From contig CM072527.1 in assembly GCA_036898135.1 (NCBI GenBank), positions 5,358,578-5,422,577 on the forward strand: a stretch of DNA of 64,000 nt, written 5' to 3'. The notes beneath the pieces were generated by a model, which made no database searches, had not been told where the DNA came from, and worked only from the letters and a program-made list of their open reading frames with translations. A program made the position numbers and the translations under genes. Below are positions 33,411-46,075 of the stretch, piece by piece. Numbering within the stretch: position 1 is the stretch's first letter; every line of letters begins with the position of its first letter. This DNA is from Oncomelania hupensis (taxonomy: Eukaryota; Mollusca; Gastropoda; Littorinimorpha; Pomatiopsidae).

Positions 33411-35678
33411 TTAGTCGCTATCAGAATCCGACTCGTCATCCAGCTGAACCACAGAGTTTGTGCAGCTGACTCCACGGCATTCTCCACAAGCTATGGTGCC
33501 CGTAAGTCCGTGCTTTCTGCATCTGCATCTGCCAGGTGAGCAGTCTTTCTAGCAGCAGCAGCGGATAACATTCAAAATATCCTATGGAGAAGCTGGCTTA
33601 TTAGTTATGATTGGAAGTAGCCCACCCTCCTGTAACTTCCATTCCCAATCCATTGGTGATAGACCATGGTCTCTGTCTAGACTCAGCTACTCCTGGACTT
33701 GGTAGAATGTTCTGTAGGCATGGAATTCAGCTGCTGCTGCTGTTGGGGGAGCACTTTAGCTTGGATTTGTGTATGGCTTGCAGACACTTTTTGCTCATAT
33801 TTGACAAACCACAGTTTGGTCAAGGTATCAGAACGTTTTTCACTGTACAGGTGAACAAATACCCTCTCACCAGCCGCTGCAACAGCATCATCACTTGACA
33901 TCTTATCATTGAATACTCTAGCCTCATCCAGGAGCTCTCCTGAATCAAGCTTCTTGACTGTGAGTGATTTTGAGATGTTGAAGGGATGAGATGTCGTGTC
34001 GTATCCACAGAATGCATGGGCAAAAAGAATGTTATTACAGACTGTTGTTCCGGTTTGTTTTCGCAGTTGGCCAAGAATATTTCCTTCGTCTCGCAGAGGA
34101 TCCTGTCAGGTTCACAGGCTACATGTCTCCCAACCATGTCTTTGCTTCTTCGAAGATGGGCAACATCTGTGGTACTTGGGCCATCAACATAGCCATCAAA
34201 AATGATTGTAGCTAGTGTATGTTTCCTAGCAACAAAGCTGACATACATCTCTGCTAGATCTTTTAGGACGACCCTCTGGGCCATGGAAGGCGATGCAAAA
34301 GGGATCCACCATCGAGAATGTATTTCACATTTTCTCTTGGCAAGGATGCAGTTTCATTGACAGCAGACCAGAGAAATCCTGCAAGAGTATGTTTGTTGGC
34401 TTTTCTGGGGAATCCTGTCGCATCAAACAAGGAGGCAGGTACATTGGCCAGTACATAGTAAAACATTTCTTCGAGCCTGTTGGTATCATTCCCAGCGACT
34501 TGCACCAACCTTTGAAACAATAACTGCGGATCCACTTGCACCATTTCCTGGCCAATAGTCACTCCAGTTTTTGTCGTCATTGTGACTGCTTGATTGCTTT
34601 TCTTGAACGTCACGTCAGCTGGAGATTGACCCGTCATCCCTTGGAGAATGCGCTGACCAATTTCAACAGCTTGGTCAGCATTGACAGATGAGTCAGCTGC
34701 TTGGCCAGTAGCAATAGACCTAAGACTCATGTCAGCGCAAAACGGATTTTTTGATGAAACATAGTTGATGACTGTCAAAGTTTCTTTGTGGTCTTTCTCT
34801 TGCCTTATTTCAGAAGAATCTTTGTGCTGCTCACTTGTTGTGAACTCTGTTTGCGTCAAGGATTGCATCCATTGGTTTGCTATTGCACAAGCAGGCATAG
34901 AGGGAAGCCAAACAAGCCTTTGTCGTTCGCCCATTCCGCGCCCTTTAGTTAGGCCACCATTTGACGTCAGCGTCCTCATCAATGTTTGCTCAATCACCAG
35001 ATCACACGACAGACCAGCCTTATAGCGATCGCTTCTCCTTTTCATGTGATGGCCTGCCATGAAATCGTGATAGACTTCTGGGTAGGTTCTGTTCAACTCC
35101 ATCATTTGCTGTAAGTACAGCCTGGCCGACTTGGTGTAGAGGTTGTGCCCTGAAGCAGCAAAATAGGGCAACATTTTGGCAACAGCAGATAGATGGAGCT
35201 TGAAGTCTCCAGTTCTCTCAGCCTATATTGCTGTGTGAAGGAGGTGTACCATTTCTTGAATCCATAGCTTGCTCGTTCTACTGGAACATTGTCGTTTGAA
35301 ATCTTCCAACGTTGCTTTAATGCGTCCTAATACAAGATGTATTGCAGCATCTCTTGCTGTTGTTTTGCCCTGCATCAGTGATTCAAAAAGAGCCTAATCA
35401 AAGTCATCTGTTATGTCAAGATCTGCAGGATTATGTAGAAGTGACTCTTCTTCTTGACAATCACCGTTTTCCTTCCTAGGATTGTAATCATTGGACAAAG
35501 TGTCAGGATGGAGCAACAGCCATGACATGTTGAAGGATGTGCTTACAAATATTGCACTCAATGCTGCTTCGACAAGAAAATGTGCTCTAATTGCCCTAGA
35601 ATAAGCCTTTCCAGCAATGATGTGAACTGCAGATTTTGATGCACAAACTGCCTCTAATGCCTTGTCTTGTCTTGTCAA
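33411..35678 (-). pseudogene. Broken gene of a multicopy invertebrate family with Cys-rich C-terminus
   Basis: Minus-strand pieces occur in consistent order. 35678-35394 contains AGKAYSRAIRAHFLVEAAL. An in-frame stop lies at 35223-35225, in front of AERTGDFKLHLSAVAKMLPY. The best piece, 35174-34263 (about 300 codons), contains LPYFAASGHNLYTKSARLYL, GLSCDLVIEQTLMR, GGLTKGRGM and ends near ILDGGSLLHRLPWPRG. A frameshift at about 34265-34284 leads into ATIIFDGYVDGPSTTDVAHL and then FLANCENK. After another shift come ILFAHAFCGYDTTSHPFNIS, AAAGERVFVHLY, a Gln run and WEWK. A Cys-rich end CSPGRCRCRKHG, ACGECRGVSC stops at 33411. I recognise this as a repeated, uncharacterised family in cnidarian and mollusc genomes. 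Related copies carry an acidic, nuclease-like (PIN/FEN-like) stretch between FLANxxNK and ILFxHA, which seems deleted here. The function is unknown. At least two stops and two frameshifts make it a pseudogene, unless it is heavily mis-assembled. Confidence 0.75.
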
Positions 35679-35710
35679 TCGTGTTGATCATTATGGCACT
35701 TCTTTACCAA

Positions 35711-35962
35711 GGTGCATGCTGGGTGTGTTCTTGTTACCGGCGCTCACCCGTCTAGGACATGAGCGTCAGGATCTTTAAAGTCCGTTATGATGTAATGTAT
35801 GCGACACAGACTAGACCTCGGTTTATACTCTCATCCGAAGGAGTAGGAAACGAGAGTAAAGTGTCTTTCCCAGGGACACAACACAATGCCCGACCTGGGC
35901 TCAAACCCGGGACCTTCCGATCCGCAAGCCAACGCTCTAACCATTCGGCCACCATGCCTCCT
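35711..35962 (-). mobile_element. tRNA-headed SINE, full-length-like (S1 central domain)
   Basis: Minus-strand head: GGTGGCCGAATGGTTAGAGC (A box) and GGGTTTGAGCCCAGG (B box) at 35880-35960. The body contains CGAGGTCTAGTCTGTG and GGACTTTAAAGATCCTGACG, matching the S1 copies at 63147 and 1640. The left end is CACCCAGCATGCACC on the minus strand. It lies immediately beyond the N-terminal remnant of the pseudogene and may have disrupted it. This type of body is familiar from gastropod sequences, which is part of the basis for the organism guess. Confidence 0.82.
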
Positions 35963-35967
35963 GCAAA

Positions 35968-36290
35968 CCTGCATCATTACATTACATTATTATTGCTTTA
36001 GGTCCAGCGGACTCTTCCGAGCCAAATCAGGACCGGACAACCCCCGATCCGCATAAAAGATCTGCTGAAACAACCCTAGTGGTAAAACTGAAAGCTCTCC
36101 TCCACCAGCCAGTCACTTTACAATAAAGACATCCCACGCAAGGGACGGCTGAGGCTTCACCCGAACTTATCGAACCCCCGTTTACAAAAACAAAATAGAA
36201 TACAAACATCATTATAAATTATCAACAAAACATACATATAAAATGCCTACATTGCTATTTATACTGAAACCCCCGGCACCCCAACGGGGG
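35968..36290 (-). mobile_element. Dispersed repeat R1, internally deleted copy
   Basis: (ATTAC)n at the left, then TTTAGGTCCAGCGGACTC through GCCTACATTGC joined directly to TATTTATACTGAAACCCCCG. The copy at 23345-23930 has about 250 bp between these two points, so this copy carries an internal deletion. Confidence 0.85.
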
Positions 36291-37929
36291 TTAGCCTGCA
36301 TCAGCCATAAGATGACTAATACTATATGCATTTATCAACCACAGGCTCTGAAGTCTTTTCTTTCCCCTCCTACATACGTACGTGGTATAGTATGTATAGT
36401 ATGTAATTGAGGTTTACGAGAGACGAGACTTCCAAGCCTGTGTATCAACAATGCCATTGACCTTGTCACCTACGCACATTTCATCACTTGGCTGTAGATT
36501 CTTGACGTCATGCGCAACAATATCTGGGCGGTAAAAATGGGGGTTCCCCAATGCATTCGCATCAAAATATAGTTCGAGTTAAAAAAGTTAAAATAAACAT
36601 ATTCATACCCCTTCGATTCCGTGGGACTTTTCTTCAGTTGTAAACACAACTGTAAAGAGTAAATTAGAATATATATCATTTTTATAGGATTTACATACTT
36701 TCAAAAAGCCTGTTGGATTGGACTATAGGAAACCTCACGGCACTTTTCACACATCTTTGCACCGGTACACCTCATTGCAAACACAATACACATTGCGCAA
36801 TTATTGTATTTATTCATTCTGCAAGAGTATTTCATGTCTAACAGGATTAGATCTTTTCCAAGAAGTTATAGCTATTTAACTGCTACGTCAGGTTCAGAGC
36901 ACAATGGCACCATTTGACAGAAGTTCCTTTATGAGTCCATGCCAGAAAATTTGACGAGAAGTAGATTTTAAATATCTTGATTACACATTTTTCTGCCAAC
37001 ATAGTACGATTTCTTTTAAATTGCCCGTTTCGCACTGCTTTTTATAATAAGCAGTTGCTTCTCCCCTCAAAAAGAGACATTCTGACACTCCCCGTCGCTG
37101 TCCGCTGAATCTAATCATTTGTTTGTACACTTTACATGTAAATAATCTCGGCAAACTTTATACACGAAATTGCTCCCTTACGATGTGTGTTTTGCACGGG
37201 TCGTGCATGCCAAACGTGCAGTTTCCGTCAGCAATAAAATGACAAGATGACAAGACTTTTTTGTGGCCTACTCTCCAATCTTATTCCCGTGATTGTACAC
37301 CTCCTCAGGCCAAATGGATTTTCTTCAAAGTACGTCCTTCACGCGTCTTGCATGCTAAAATACGATTCCGTAACAACATGACAGCTGCTCTGAAAGCCCT
37401 TTAATCGCTGACGTATATATCTCTATGCTTTTCCTAAACTCTAATGAAGCCCAAAATAAATTGTGTCCATTTTAAAGTGTCTTTGGTTAAGAGTTTTCCT
37501 TCTCACCTCTTCCTTCGCCTTCTTCTTGTCTATCTTCCTCTTGTATAACAACGTCCATGTTGGCTTTTTAAGAAACCGCGCGTTATAAATTCTCTGTATC
37601 TTTTTCTTCTTCTCCTCCTCCTCCTCATCATCATCAACTTTTGTTTTCCTGTATGTTTTCTTCGTAACTTCTTTCCACGGATTCGTTTAGCTTTTCATTT
37701 AAACTCTTTCTATTATCGTGCTCTTTTTTTCTTTTTTTCTTTCGTCTTATGTTTTCTGCGTAACTCTTCTTTCCTCACGGATTCGTCTGAGCTTTTCTGA
37801 CGTATTCTAAAACTCTTCCTCGTGTCTTTATTTCTCTTTTTCTTTTTTCATCATCATTCATCCCCACACACACACACAACTCGCAGCCTCCACCCAACCA
37901 ACGCCCCCCCCCTCCAAGCGCTATATATT
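36291..37929. other. Unassigned stretch
   Basis: No gene recognised. CTCCTCCTC and TTTCTTTTT patches occur near 37600-37850, with a short CA tract near 37866. Confidence 0.4.
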
Positions 37930-38232
37930 AATAATAATACAGGATGCTATCACGCCCTTTTCTTCAATCGAACTCAAAGCGCGGCGATCTGAAGAGATCG
38001 CTATTTCAGAGGCGGGATATAAATCAATATTTATTTTTTGACAATGTTAGATTGAGTGCACTCAATATTAAAAGTGAAGGGAGGGATGAAACCGGAGTAC
38101 CCGGATAAACCCTCGGTGTCCTGAAAAACCTCGTACATTAAAAAGTCACGTTAGTTCGTCCCACGCGGGGTTCAAACCCGTGACCTTCAGTCTAGGAAAG
38201 CAGCTCCTTGTCCACTGAGCTACCAGGCCTTA
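37930..38232 (-). mobile_element. tRNA-derived SINE family S3, copy 1
   Basis: Minus-strand head: CTGGTAGCTCAGTGGACAAG and GGTTTGAACCCCGCGTGGG (38160-38230). The body shares ACTCAAAG-GCGGCGATCTG, GAGATCGCTATT, AAATC-ATATTTATTTTTGAC, and CGGAGTACCC with 47015-47375. The 3' end at the left carries (AAT)n. Confidence 0.82.
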
Positions 38233-38559
38233 GCCTACAGCATTCCTCTAAACTCCTCTACAGTCCTCTACATTCTTCTATACTCCTCTCTCTCTCTCTC
38301 AAATATCAAATACATATTTACTTGTGAATTACACTGAGAAGCTCATACGATCCCCTGCATTCAATAGAATTTAAAAAAAAAAGAAGAAAATAAAAGACTA
38401 GAAAAGCATCAAAGAATCATACCCCCTCCCACACACCCTCTATGGTAGCAAACAAAGAAGGAAACAAAGTCAGATATTATTTTACCCTGCTGCGCATGCA
38501 CAACTTTACCCTCTTGCATTTGTAGGAAATCCAAATCGTCAAACAACTAGCGACGCACG

Positions 38560-41060
38560 CAGAGAACGAGTACACACAAACAGACAAACACACTTCACGT
38601 ACTACACCCATGTATGAACACACACATACATGTATGGACAAACACAGAGATTACACAAACAAACACAGACTACACACACATACATGCGCACATCCACACA
38701 CACGCACACATACACACACTATGACGATATATATATAAAAAAACCACTCATATACATTAACACACATAAATTAACTCACACATACATTAACAAACACATA
38801 TACATAAACATACACATACATTAATACACACACATACATTAACGCACGCACACACGCATACAGTCATACATTAACACACCCACGTATACATAACACACAC
38901 ACATACATAACATACTCACAAACATACATTAACACACATATATACATCACATACATACATCAAAACACATACATTAACACACACAAACATACCTTAACAC
39001 ATAAAAACATACATTAACACACACGTACAATAATGCATATACATACATTGACACACATACGTGCATTCATTTACAAACACACATACATAACACACACACA
39101 CATGCACACACAAGCGAGTATTCATGGCAAATTAGAGTTTTGGACGAAATGTAGTACAATACAAATAGTAATCGGAAAACGTTTTTTTACGGAAAGGGCT
39201 AAAAAAAATCATCTAAAAATGTAAGAATTATATTTGTAAAAATGGCTTTTTGCGTCAACTCATAACCCTAACCCATGTACTTCAAATTTGTCCAGAAAAC
39301 AGCCCGTCCCGGATAGAGCAGTTTTATGTACTTAAAACAGTCATATGCACTACAAGAGCACTCCCATGTACTAAAAGAGCACTCCCTGTACTTTGAAACG
39401 AAAGTGGGCCGGGGCGCTAGCTAAAAGCCCCATTTTGTGCATAAAAAGGTAAGTTTACCATCCCATTTCTCCATGAATACACGCACGTAAAATCACACAC
39501 ATATGTAAAAACACACAATAACACGTACACATAAACATAAAATACACATAAATTAACACACACATATGTAACACACACATTAACACGCACACATAAACAT
39601 AAAACACACATAAATTAACACACTCATATATTAACACACACATTAACACGTACACATAAACATAAAAACACACATAAATTAACACACTCATATATTAACA
39701 CACACATTAACACGTACACATAAACATAAAACACACATACATTAACACACTCATATACATAAACACACATACATTAACACACTCAGATATACACACACAT
39801 TACACGCACACATAAACATAAAAACACACATACATAACAACACTCATATTAACACACATAACTCACACATAACATTAACACACATCATAACACACTCATA
39901 TTAACAACACACATTAACACGCACACATACATAAAACACGCATACATTAACACACCATATATTAACACACACATTTCCACACATATAACACATCATACAC
40001 ATACATTAACATACTTTCAAAACAAACATAAACAATACATAGTTCATTATACAAACAACAATACGAACACACAAACACACACACACACACACACACAAAA
40101 CACACACATATTTGTAAAAGAGTTGGAAAATTTTTGAAATGCCAAATAGTTTTGTGGCTTTTTTTTATGTATTTTTTAAACTTCGTCTAAAAAACTTCAA
40201 AGTCCAAATTTAACCCGTAGTATAATATTAAACACTCCCTACAAATAGAGCACCTACTAAAAGCACTCCTTAACAGAAACGAAAATGGTAGAAAATACAT
40301 TTCTAATAAAAGCCCCTCATAAAACAATTTACCATTATTTTACACACGCACGTAAATCACACACATATGTAAAAACACACAATAAACGTACACATAAACA
40401 TAAATACACACATAAATTAACACACATAAAACACACACATTAACTACACACATATAAAACAAACATTAACACACTCACAATATTAACACACACATTACAA
40501 CACATACATAAAACACACATTAACACACTCATATATATAACACACAACAATAAACACACATAAAAACACACACATTAACACACACATTAAACACACCATA
40601 AAACACACATAACAACACACACACATTAACAACACACACAACATAAACACAACAACAACACACAAACAAACACACACATAAACAACAAACACACACATAA
40701 ACACACACATTAACACGCACACATAACAAACACGCATACTATATTAACACACACACACACAAGCAAAAAAATAAATATCCCAAATCAAACAATACAATCA
40801 ACCCAACAACACACAACACCCCACAACACACACACGCACACACACACACACACACACACACCACACACACACCACACACACCACACTAAAAACCCACTCT
40901 AACCACTAACCCCTAACCCCCCCCCCCCCCTAACCCCTAACACTGTTTTGACTTCAAAAACAAACAGAGTATAAAAAAAAAAACAAACAGAAAAATAACA
41001 CACACGCACACACACACACGCACAGACACACGCACACACACACACTCCCACCCCCCCACA
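38560..41060. repeat. Long CA-rich (ACACAT/ATTAACAC) tract
   Basis: About 2.5 kb built from ACACACATACATTAAC-like words. A non-repetitive island at 39120-39480 with GTACTTCAAATTTGTCC and the following CACGCACGTAAAATCACAC segment reappears, with many one-base indels, at about 40140-40450. C-rich telomere-like CCCTAA words occur near 39266 and 40910-40940. Cys/Val-rich frames on the minus strand are artefacts. Confidence 0.9.
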
Positions 41061-43260
41061 CACACCAAAAAACACCCAACAACAAAAACAAAACTACCAC
41101 CACTAAAATCTCGATAAGAAAGACCGTGTTTTCTAGTAAAACCTAGAGCTGGACAACAAAATCACAATTGTTCAAACCTATAAAGGGAAAAGTGAAAGCC
41201 ACAGTTGAAAACCACCCTTTATAGGCAAGACAATTACCCCTTTGGAATAAAATATTACACCAAAAATCAATTTCCCTACCTCACAATGAACCAATCTTGA
41301 AAACTCTCCTACTAGACCCCTTGTACGCTTGGTCATATGATTGTACTATTTAGCACTATAGGCATTTATATGTATTTTTATAAATTCTATAGTCCCCCTC
41401 AAAAGCCGTCCCCACACTGTCTTTAAGTGACTGCGGATTCAATTTTCCCACTTTGTTTCACGCACTGTTGTGTCCTGATTGGCTCGGAAAAGCAACATCA
41501 ATCAATCACACTCTTCACGAAATTCTTAAGATCACAACAGAGAAAACATATAGACAGTTTTATCCTTATGATACACCGGCCACACATATGATTTTTGTGT
41601 TTTGTTAAAAACATTACGTAGCTAGAATGATGATTGATTGTGATGTCGTTACTTGCGTGTGCATTGGTGTGTTGAAGTTTTGTTATGGGTGTATCTAGAT
41701 TTTTTTCATAGTCCAGTGGGAAGATAGTTTTGAGAAGCTTAGGGGTTTTTGAACTTTGTTTCTTTCACAGGGTGACATGAAAGCTTAGCAGAATCATTTG
41801 ATTCCCGCACTACATCGGATATGTCGAGATGTGTTTGTGTAGTTTTATCTTTTTATTCTGAGTGTGAAACACTAATAAGAGACTTGTTATGTTTGATGTG
41901 TTAAACTTATGTGCGTTATGTCTAAGATATGAAGAATATTTTTTTGTTGGTTTATAGAAGATGGTTGATATTTAAAAAATGTATTTATTGTTGTGTATAT
42001 TGCGTTGATGTTAGGACGATGGTAATGTTTGAATATGTTATTGATTTTGTCTGTATACGAAAAATTTAGTTCGTTTAGTGGCTATTGAGATTATTGTGAA
42101 AGTAGATATAGGAGTTGAAGATTTTATTCAGTGAGGAGAGTCTATTTCATGGTCTTCAGTTATGTGTTTTCAAGTGAGATTTCATATAGGGACAGAAAGT
42201 TGTGTTGCGTCGCGTGTAGGGCGCCAGTTTGGACTATTTTATTGACCAGCTTATTTTGGAGTGCTGATCACCTTCTGCGTTCTTAGTTATTTTTTAAAGT
42301 TAATAATTATGAAGTTACAAAAACCAATTGAGTGAATTACTTTCATATATTTGATGAGTGCGTTTAAAAAAAAAAAGAGGCGAACTGTTTGGATTAATCT
42401 TTTTAGACAGTCTTTAGTGCATACATATTTTGTGTGGTGTGTAGTTAAATCACCAATTTGGAAGTGCATATAGACAACATTTTATTTTTATATTATTTTG
42501 TGGTGTTGTGTGGGATTGTAGGGAAAAGGTAAGGGTAGACTTAATTATTGTTTTCCAACCATTGGTTATGAAAAAACATGTTCTGACTGTGTTTGTTGCT
42601 TAATTTTCTTTTGGTTGATTTGAATTATACCTTTTAGTTACATTTTATAAATCTGTGCTAATGTTAGGCGAAAACATAAAGAGGGTTGTTCGATTCGCAC
42701 CCACGTAACAGCACGCCGTTTTGACGAGCAAGTCACATACACGCTGCATACGCACACAAAATACACAGGGACACAAAAGTATCGTGACACACACATCCCT
42801 ACCTCACCACTATAATGCAAGCCTAGCGGAACCCTGTCACAGGAGAATCTTGTCCTGTAAAGTATATTTCTGCTCTTTGTAAAGTTATTACATCTCAAAC
42901 GACATAAACTTGGAAATAACGGCCATGTGGATTATAGACTGGGATAGACAGGTTCATCAACAGCCAGATAGATCAAAGGGTAGATCAACAGCCAGATAGA
43001 TCAATGGGTAGGCCAACAGACAGACAGATAGAGACAAACACTTCCAGAGCATTGCTAGCGGAGCCATATCTTAACAGAGTGTAGAGGACTGGGGAGATTC
43101 TATTTGCCGCAAATAAAATCCCAGGAGCTTAAAACCAACACAAGTTTGTAAATGAGGTCTCCATAACAAGACCGACAACTTTACAGAAAAGAAACAGACA
43201 GGCACCAACGCACACACAAGAGGCACACTCCCTCCTTCCCCACTCTCTCTCTCCCCCTCT
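41061..43260. other. Unassigned AT-rich stretch
   Basis: No gene recognised. Around 42955-43035, 'CAACAGCCAGATAGATCAA' recurs in two or three loose tandem copies. Confidence 0.4.
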
Positions 43261-43735
43261 CACATGCACTATTCTAGTACACACACACATACATACAAAC
43301 ACATAAATACACACACACATATAGTTTGTCTAACCTCTAACACCCGAAGCTATCCATGCATATTAGAGCCCTATGGCTTCTGGCTGAATTTCTGGTATTA
43401 TGTACCATCGACAGCAACCTTGATGGAGTGTGTTCTGTTTGTCTGCAAATGGACAGACTGTCTTTTATTACTCTCTCAGAATAACGTTCGTCTATGCTTC
43501 TCTAATTTCATCTCTAATGAACAACTTCTACAGTTTCAATGCTGACTTGCTGTAATTATAAGTGTAGACGTCCTTTAGAGAACGCGGAAGATTTGCCAGC
43601 TCTGCGTAAAATCCTACGGCTCAGCCAACAGAACCTTGTAACGGCTCTTGATAGACAGATAGAGCTCTCTCTTATCCTTACCTCCCCGACATACCTACTC
43701 CATCCTCATACACACACACCATTACACACGCCCAC

Positions 43736-43739
<4 letters not shown>

Positions 43740-43784
<45 letters not shown>
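43740..43784. repeat. (CA)n microsatellite
   Basis: Uninterrupted CA tract just left of the palindrome island. A second (CA)n lies at 44628-44646, just right of it. Confidence 0.95.
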
Positions 43785-43786
<2 letters not shown>

Positions 43787-43796
43787 CGTGTACGAG

Positions 43797-44611
43797 GTAC
43801 AAATGGGGTAATTTCACCAACTTCGCGGCCCTTAGGCGGCGAATTAGGTCAAGTTTCTTCAAAAAAGACACTTTTTCGCAAGAAGTTTGACCTAATTCCT
43901 CGCTCCTAAGAGACGAAGTAGGTCAAGTTTCTGAAAAAAAGCACATTTTTCGCAAAAAGTTTGACCTAATTCCTCGCCTATTAGAGACGAAGTAGGTCAA
44001 GTTTGTTCAAAAACACAGCTAGGATAAGGAACTTTCCTCGACGATTAGGGTAAGGCAGTGCCTCGACGATTAGGGTAAGGCAGTGCCTCGACGATTAGGG
44101 TAAGGCAGTGCCTCGAAAAGGGTTAGGGTCAGGGCTAGTTGCAGCGCTGCAACTAGCCCTGACCCTAACCCTTTTCTGGAACGGGTGCCTTACCCTAATC
44201 GTCGAGGCACTGCCTTACCCTAATCGTCGAGGCACTGCCTTACCCTAATCGTCGAGAAAAGTTCCTTATCCTACCCGTCTGGAAGATGCACTACAACTAC
44301 ACCAGGTCAAGTGTACTTGTAGTGCATGTGCACTACAACTACACTTGACCTGGTGTAGTTGTAGTGCACATGCACTACAACTACACTTGGGCAAGTGTAC
44401 TTTAAGTGCACATGCACTACAACTGCACTTGGCCAAGTGTACTTTAAGTGCACATGCACTACAACTTCACTTCGTGAAGTGAAGTTGTAGTGCACATGCA
44501 CTACAACTGCACTTTCATGTACTTAGAACAAATGAGCAACGCCAGACAAATGGGGAACGACAAAATTACCTCATTTGGTACTAAAAATGGCAAATTTCGT
44601 TCCCCAAATGT
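43797..44611. mobile_element. Fold-back island of nested palindromes
   Basis: Outer inverted ends: GGTACAAATGGGGTAATTT (43797-43815) against the complement of AAATTACCTCATTTGGTAC (44563-44581). Inside are three palindromic tandem arrays: (i) 43831-43990, two ~75-bp hairpin units with AATTAGGTCAA...TTGACCTAATT arms; (ii) 44024-44276, one large palindrome centred at 44145/44146, whose arms each hold three 25-bp repeats containing GATTAGGGTAAGG; (iii) 44286-44515, five to six 42-bp hairpins such as ACTTCACTTCGTGAAGTGAA. A fourth hairpin, AAATGGGGAACGA...TCGTTCCCCAAAT, spans about 44549-44610. No coding potential is evident. A fold-back transposon is my inference. Confidence 0.8.
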
Positions 44612-44730
44612 GACGTTTCACAAGTACACACACACACACACACACACTTAACCACCCGAATAATGAAAGAACATTGAAGTTTATGTGAAGTATATGTAGG
44701 TGTGTGTGTCTCTCACTCTCTCGTCTCTAC

Positions 44731-44906
44731 AGTGGCGAAATGGCAGACGGAGATAACCATCCCGCGGGAAGCAGGGGTATAGAATAAAATCAACCGCTGA
44801 ACCACCAGAGAAATCATACTGCTAAGATGGACAGTAAAAAAGACGGCCGCTTTTACCTTGCCCACCCCTGGGATTCGAACCTGGGTCTACCGCCGAGCTA
44901 CGGCGA
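44731..44906 (-). mobile_element. tRNA-derived SINE family S2, copy 2
   Basis: The best-preserved S2 head: the minus strand reads GTAGCTCGGCGGTAGACCCA and GGTTCGAATCCCAGGGG. The body matches 2621-2805 and 57669-57826. Its left part carries GGCAGACGGAGATAACC. Confidence 0.82.
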
Positions 44907-45357
44907 AGGGAAATGGCACGCCCAATCTTGAGAGAATCTTCAGGAAGAGCTGTATGCTCTGTGTAAAGTCCCAGAGCTGAACCAACAGCAGTTTGTAACG
45001 CGTCAAGGGCTGTAAGCTGACATGGTCAATTGCCCTCAAATCGTTCCCCAAAGGCTGGATCAGCCGAGGAAACGCTGACCCTCGCAAGATGGGGAAGATA
45101 ATAAACAATTCTGGAATTGGAAGTGTCGTCTATTATCATTTCTTTTCATCTCGAACATATGGACATTTTGTAGACGAGGTTTCGACTAATCCAAAATGTT
45201 ACAGGTTGAGAACAATTATTGTTAGATCTCCTATTGGTACACTTTTGTATTTTTATTTTTTACTAGTGGTTTTTGTACCCTGGCAAGCCAGGGTACACAT
45301 GATGCCGTTTAAAATGTAGACAGAGAGAACTTTTGTCTGCGAGTTTCATTTGGACGA

Positions 45358-45680
45358 TGATACCTCCCCATATCCCCCTTGATACCTCACCATCCCCCCC
45401 TCTGATATCTCCCCGTCCCCCCCCCATGATGCCTCATCATACCCCCTTGATACCTCCCCGAACCCACTTGATACCTCCCCATACCCCCTTGATTCCTTCC
45501 ATACCCCGTGGTTCCTAACTGTACCCTCCTTGATACTTCCCCGTTGATCGTTTCGCAGGTATGGATGAAAGGAGTCGACCATCACCATACCCCCTTATAT
45601 ATACCCGTATCCCCGTTATGCCTACCCATGCCCCTTTAAACCTACCCGTAGCCCCCTTTTACCTACACGTACCACCCCAT
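45358..45680. repeat. Degenerate C-rich minisatellite
   Basis: About a dozen imperfect copies of 'ATACCCCCTTGATACCTCCCC', drifting to 'CTACCCGTAGCCCC' toward 45670. Pro/Ser-rich frames are compositional. Confidence 0.8.
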
Positions 45681-45693
45681 CCCGATCCTTGGT

Positions 45694-45697
45694 AGTA

Positions 45698-45764
<67 letters not shown>

Positions 45765-45882
45765 ATATAGAATAATACAAATAGAAATCAGAAAAAACAC
45801 CAAGGTTTTAAAATAAAATTTGATATAAGATAGTATAATTGTTATTATAAGAATAATATTAATTATTATTATTAGTTTATAA

Positions 45883-45960
<78 letters not shown>

Positions 45961-45986
45961 TTAATAATTTATTATTAGTTTATAAC

Positions 45987-46075
<89 letters not shown>

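Noticed and set aside
35880..35960. Possible functional tRNA on the minus strand
   Set aside because: Good promoter boxes, but it runs into a SINE body shared with other loci and lacks a proper acceptor stem end.
40905..40945. Interstitial telomere (CCCTAA)n
   Set aside because: Only a few CCCTAA-like words around a C homopolymer inside CA-rich, possibly low-quality sequence; no regular hexamer array.
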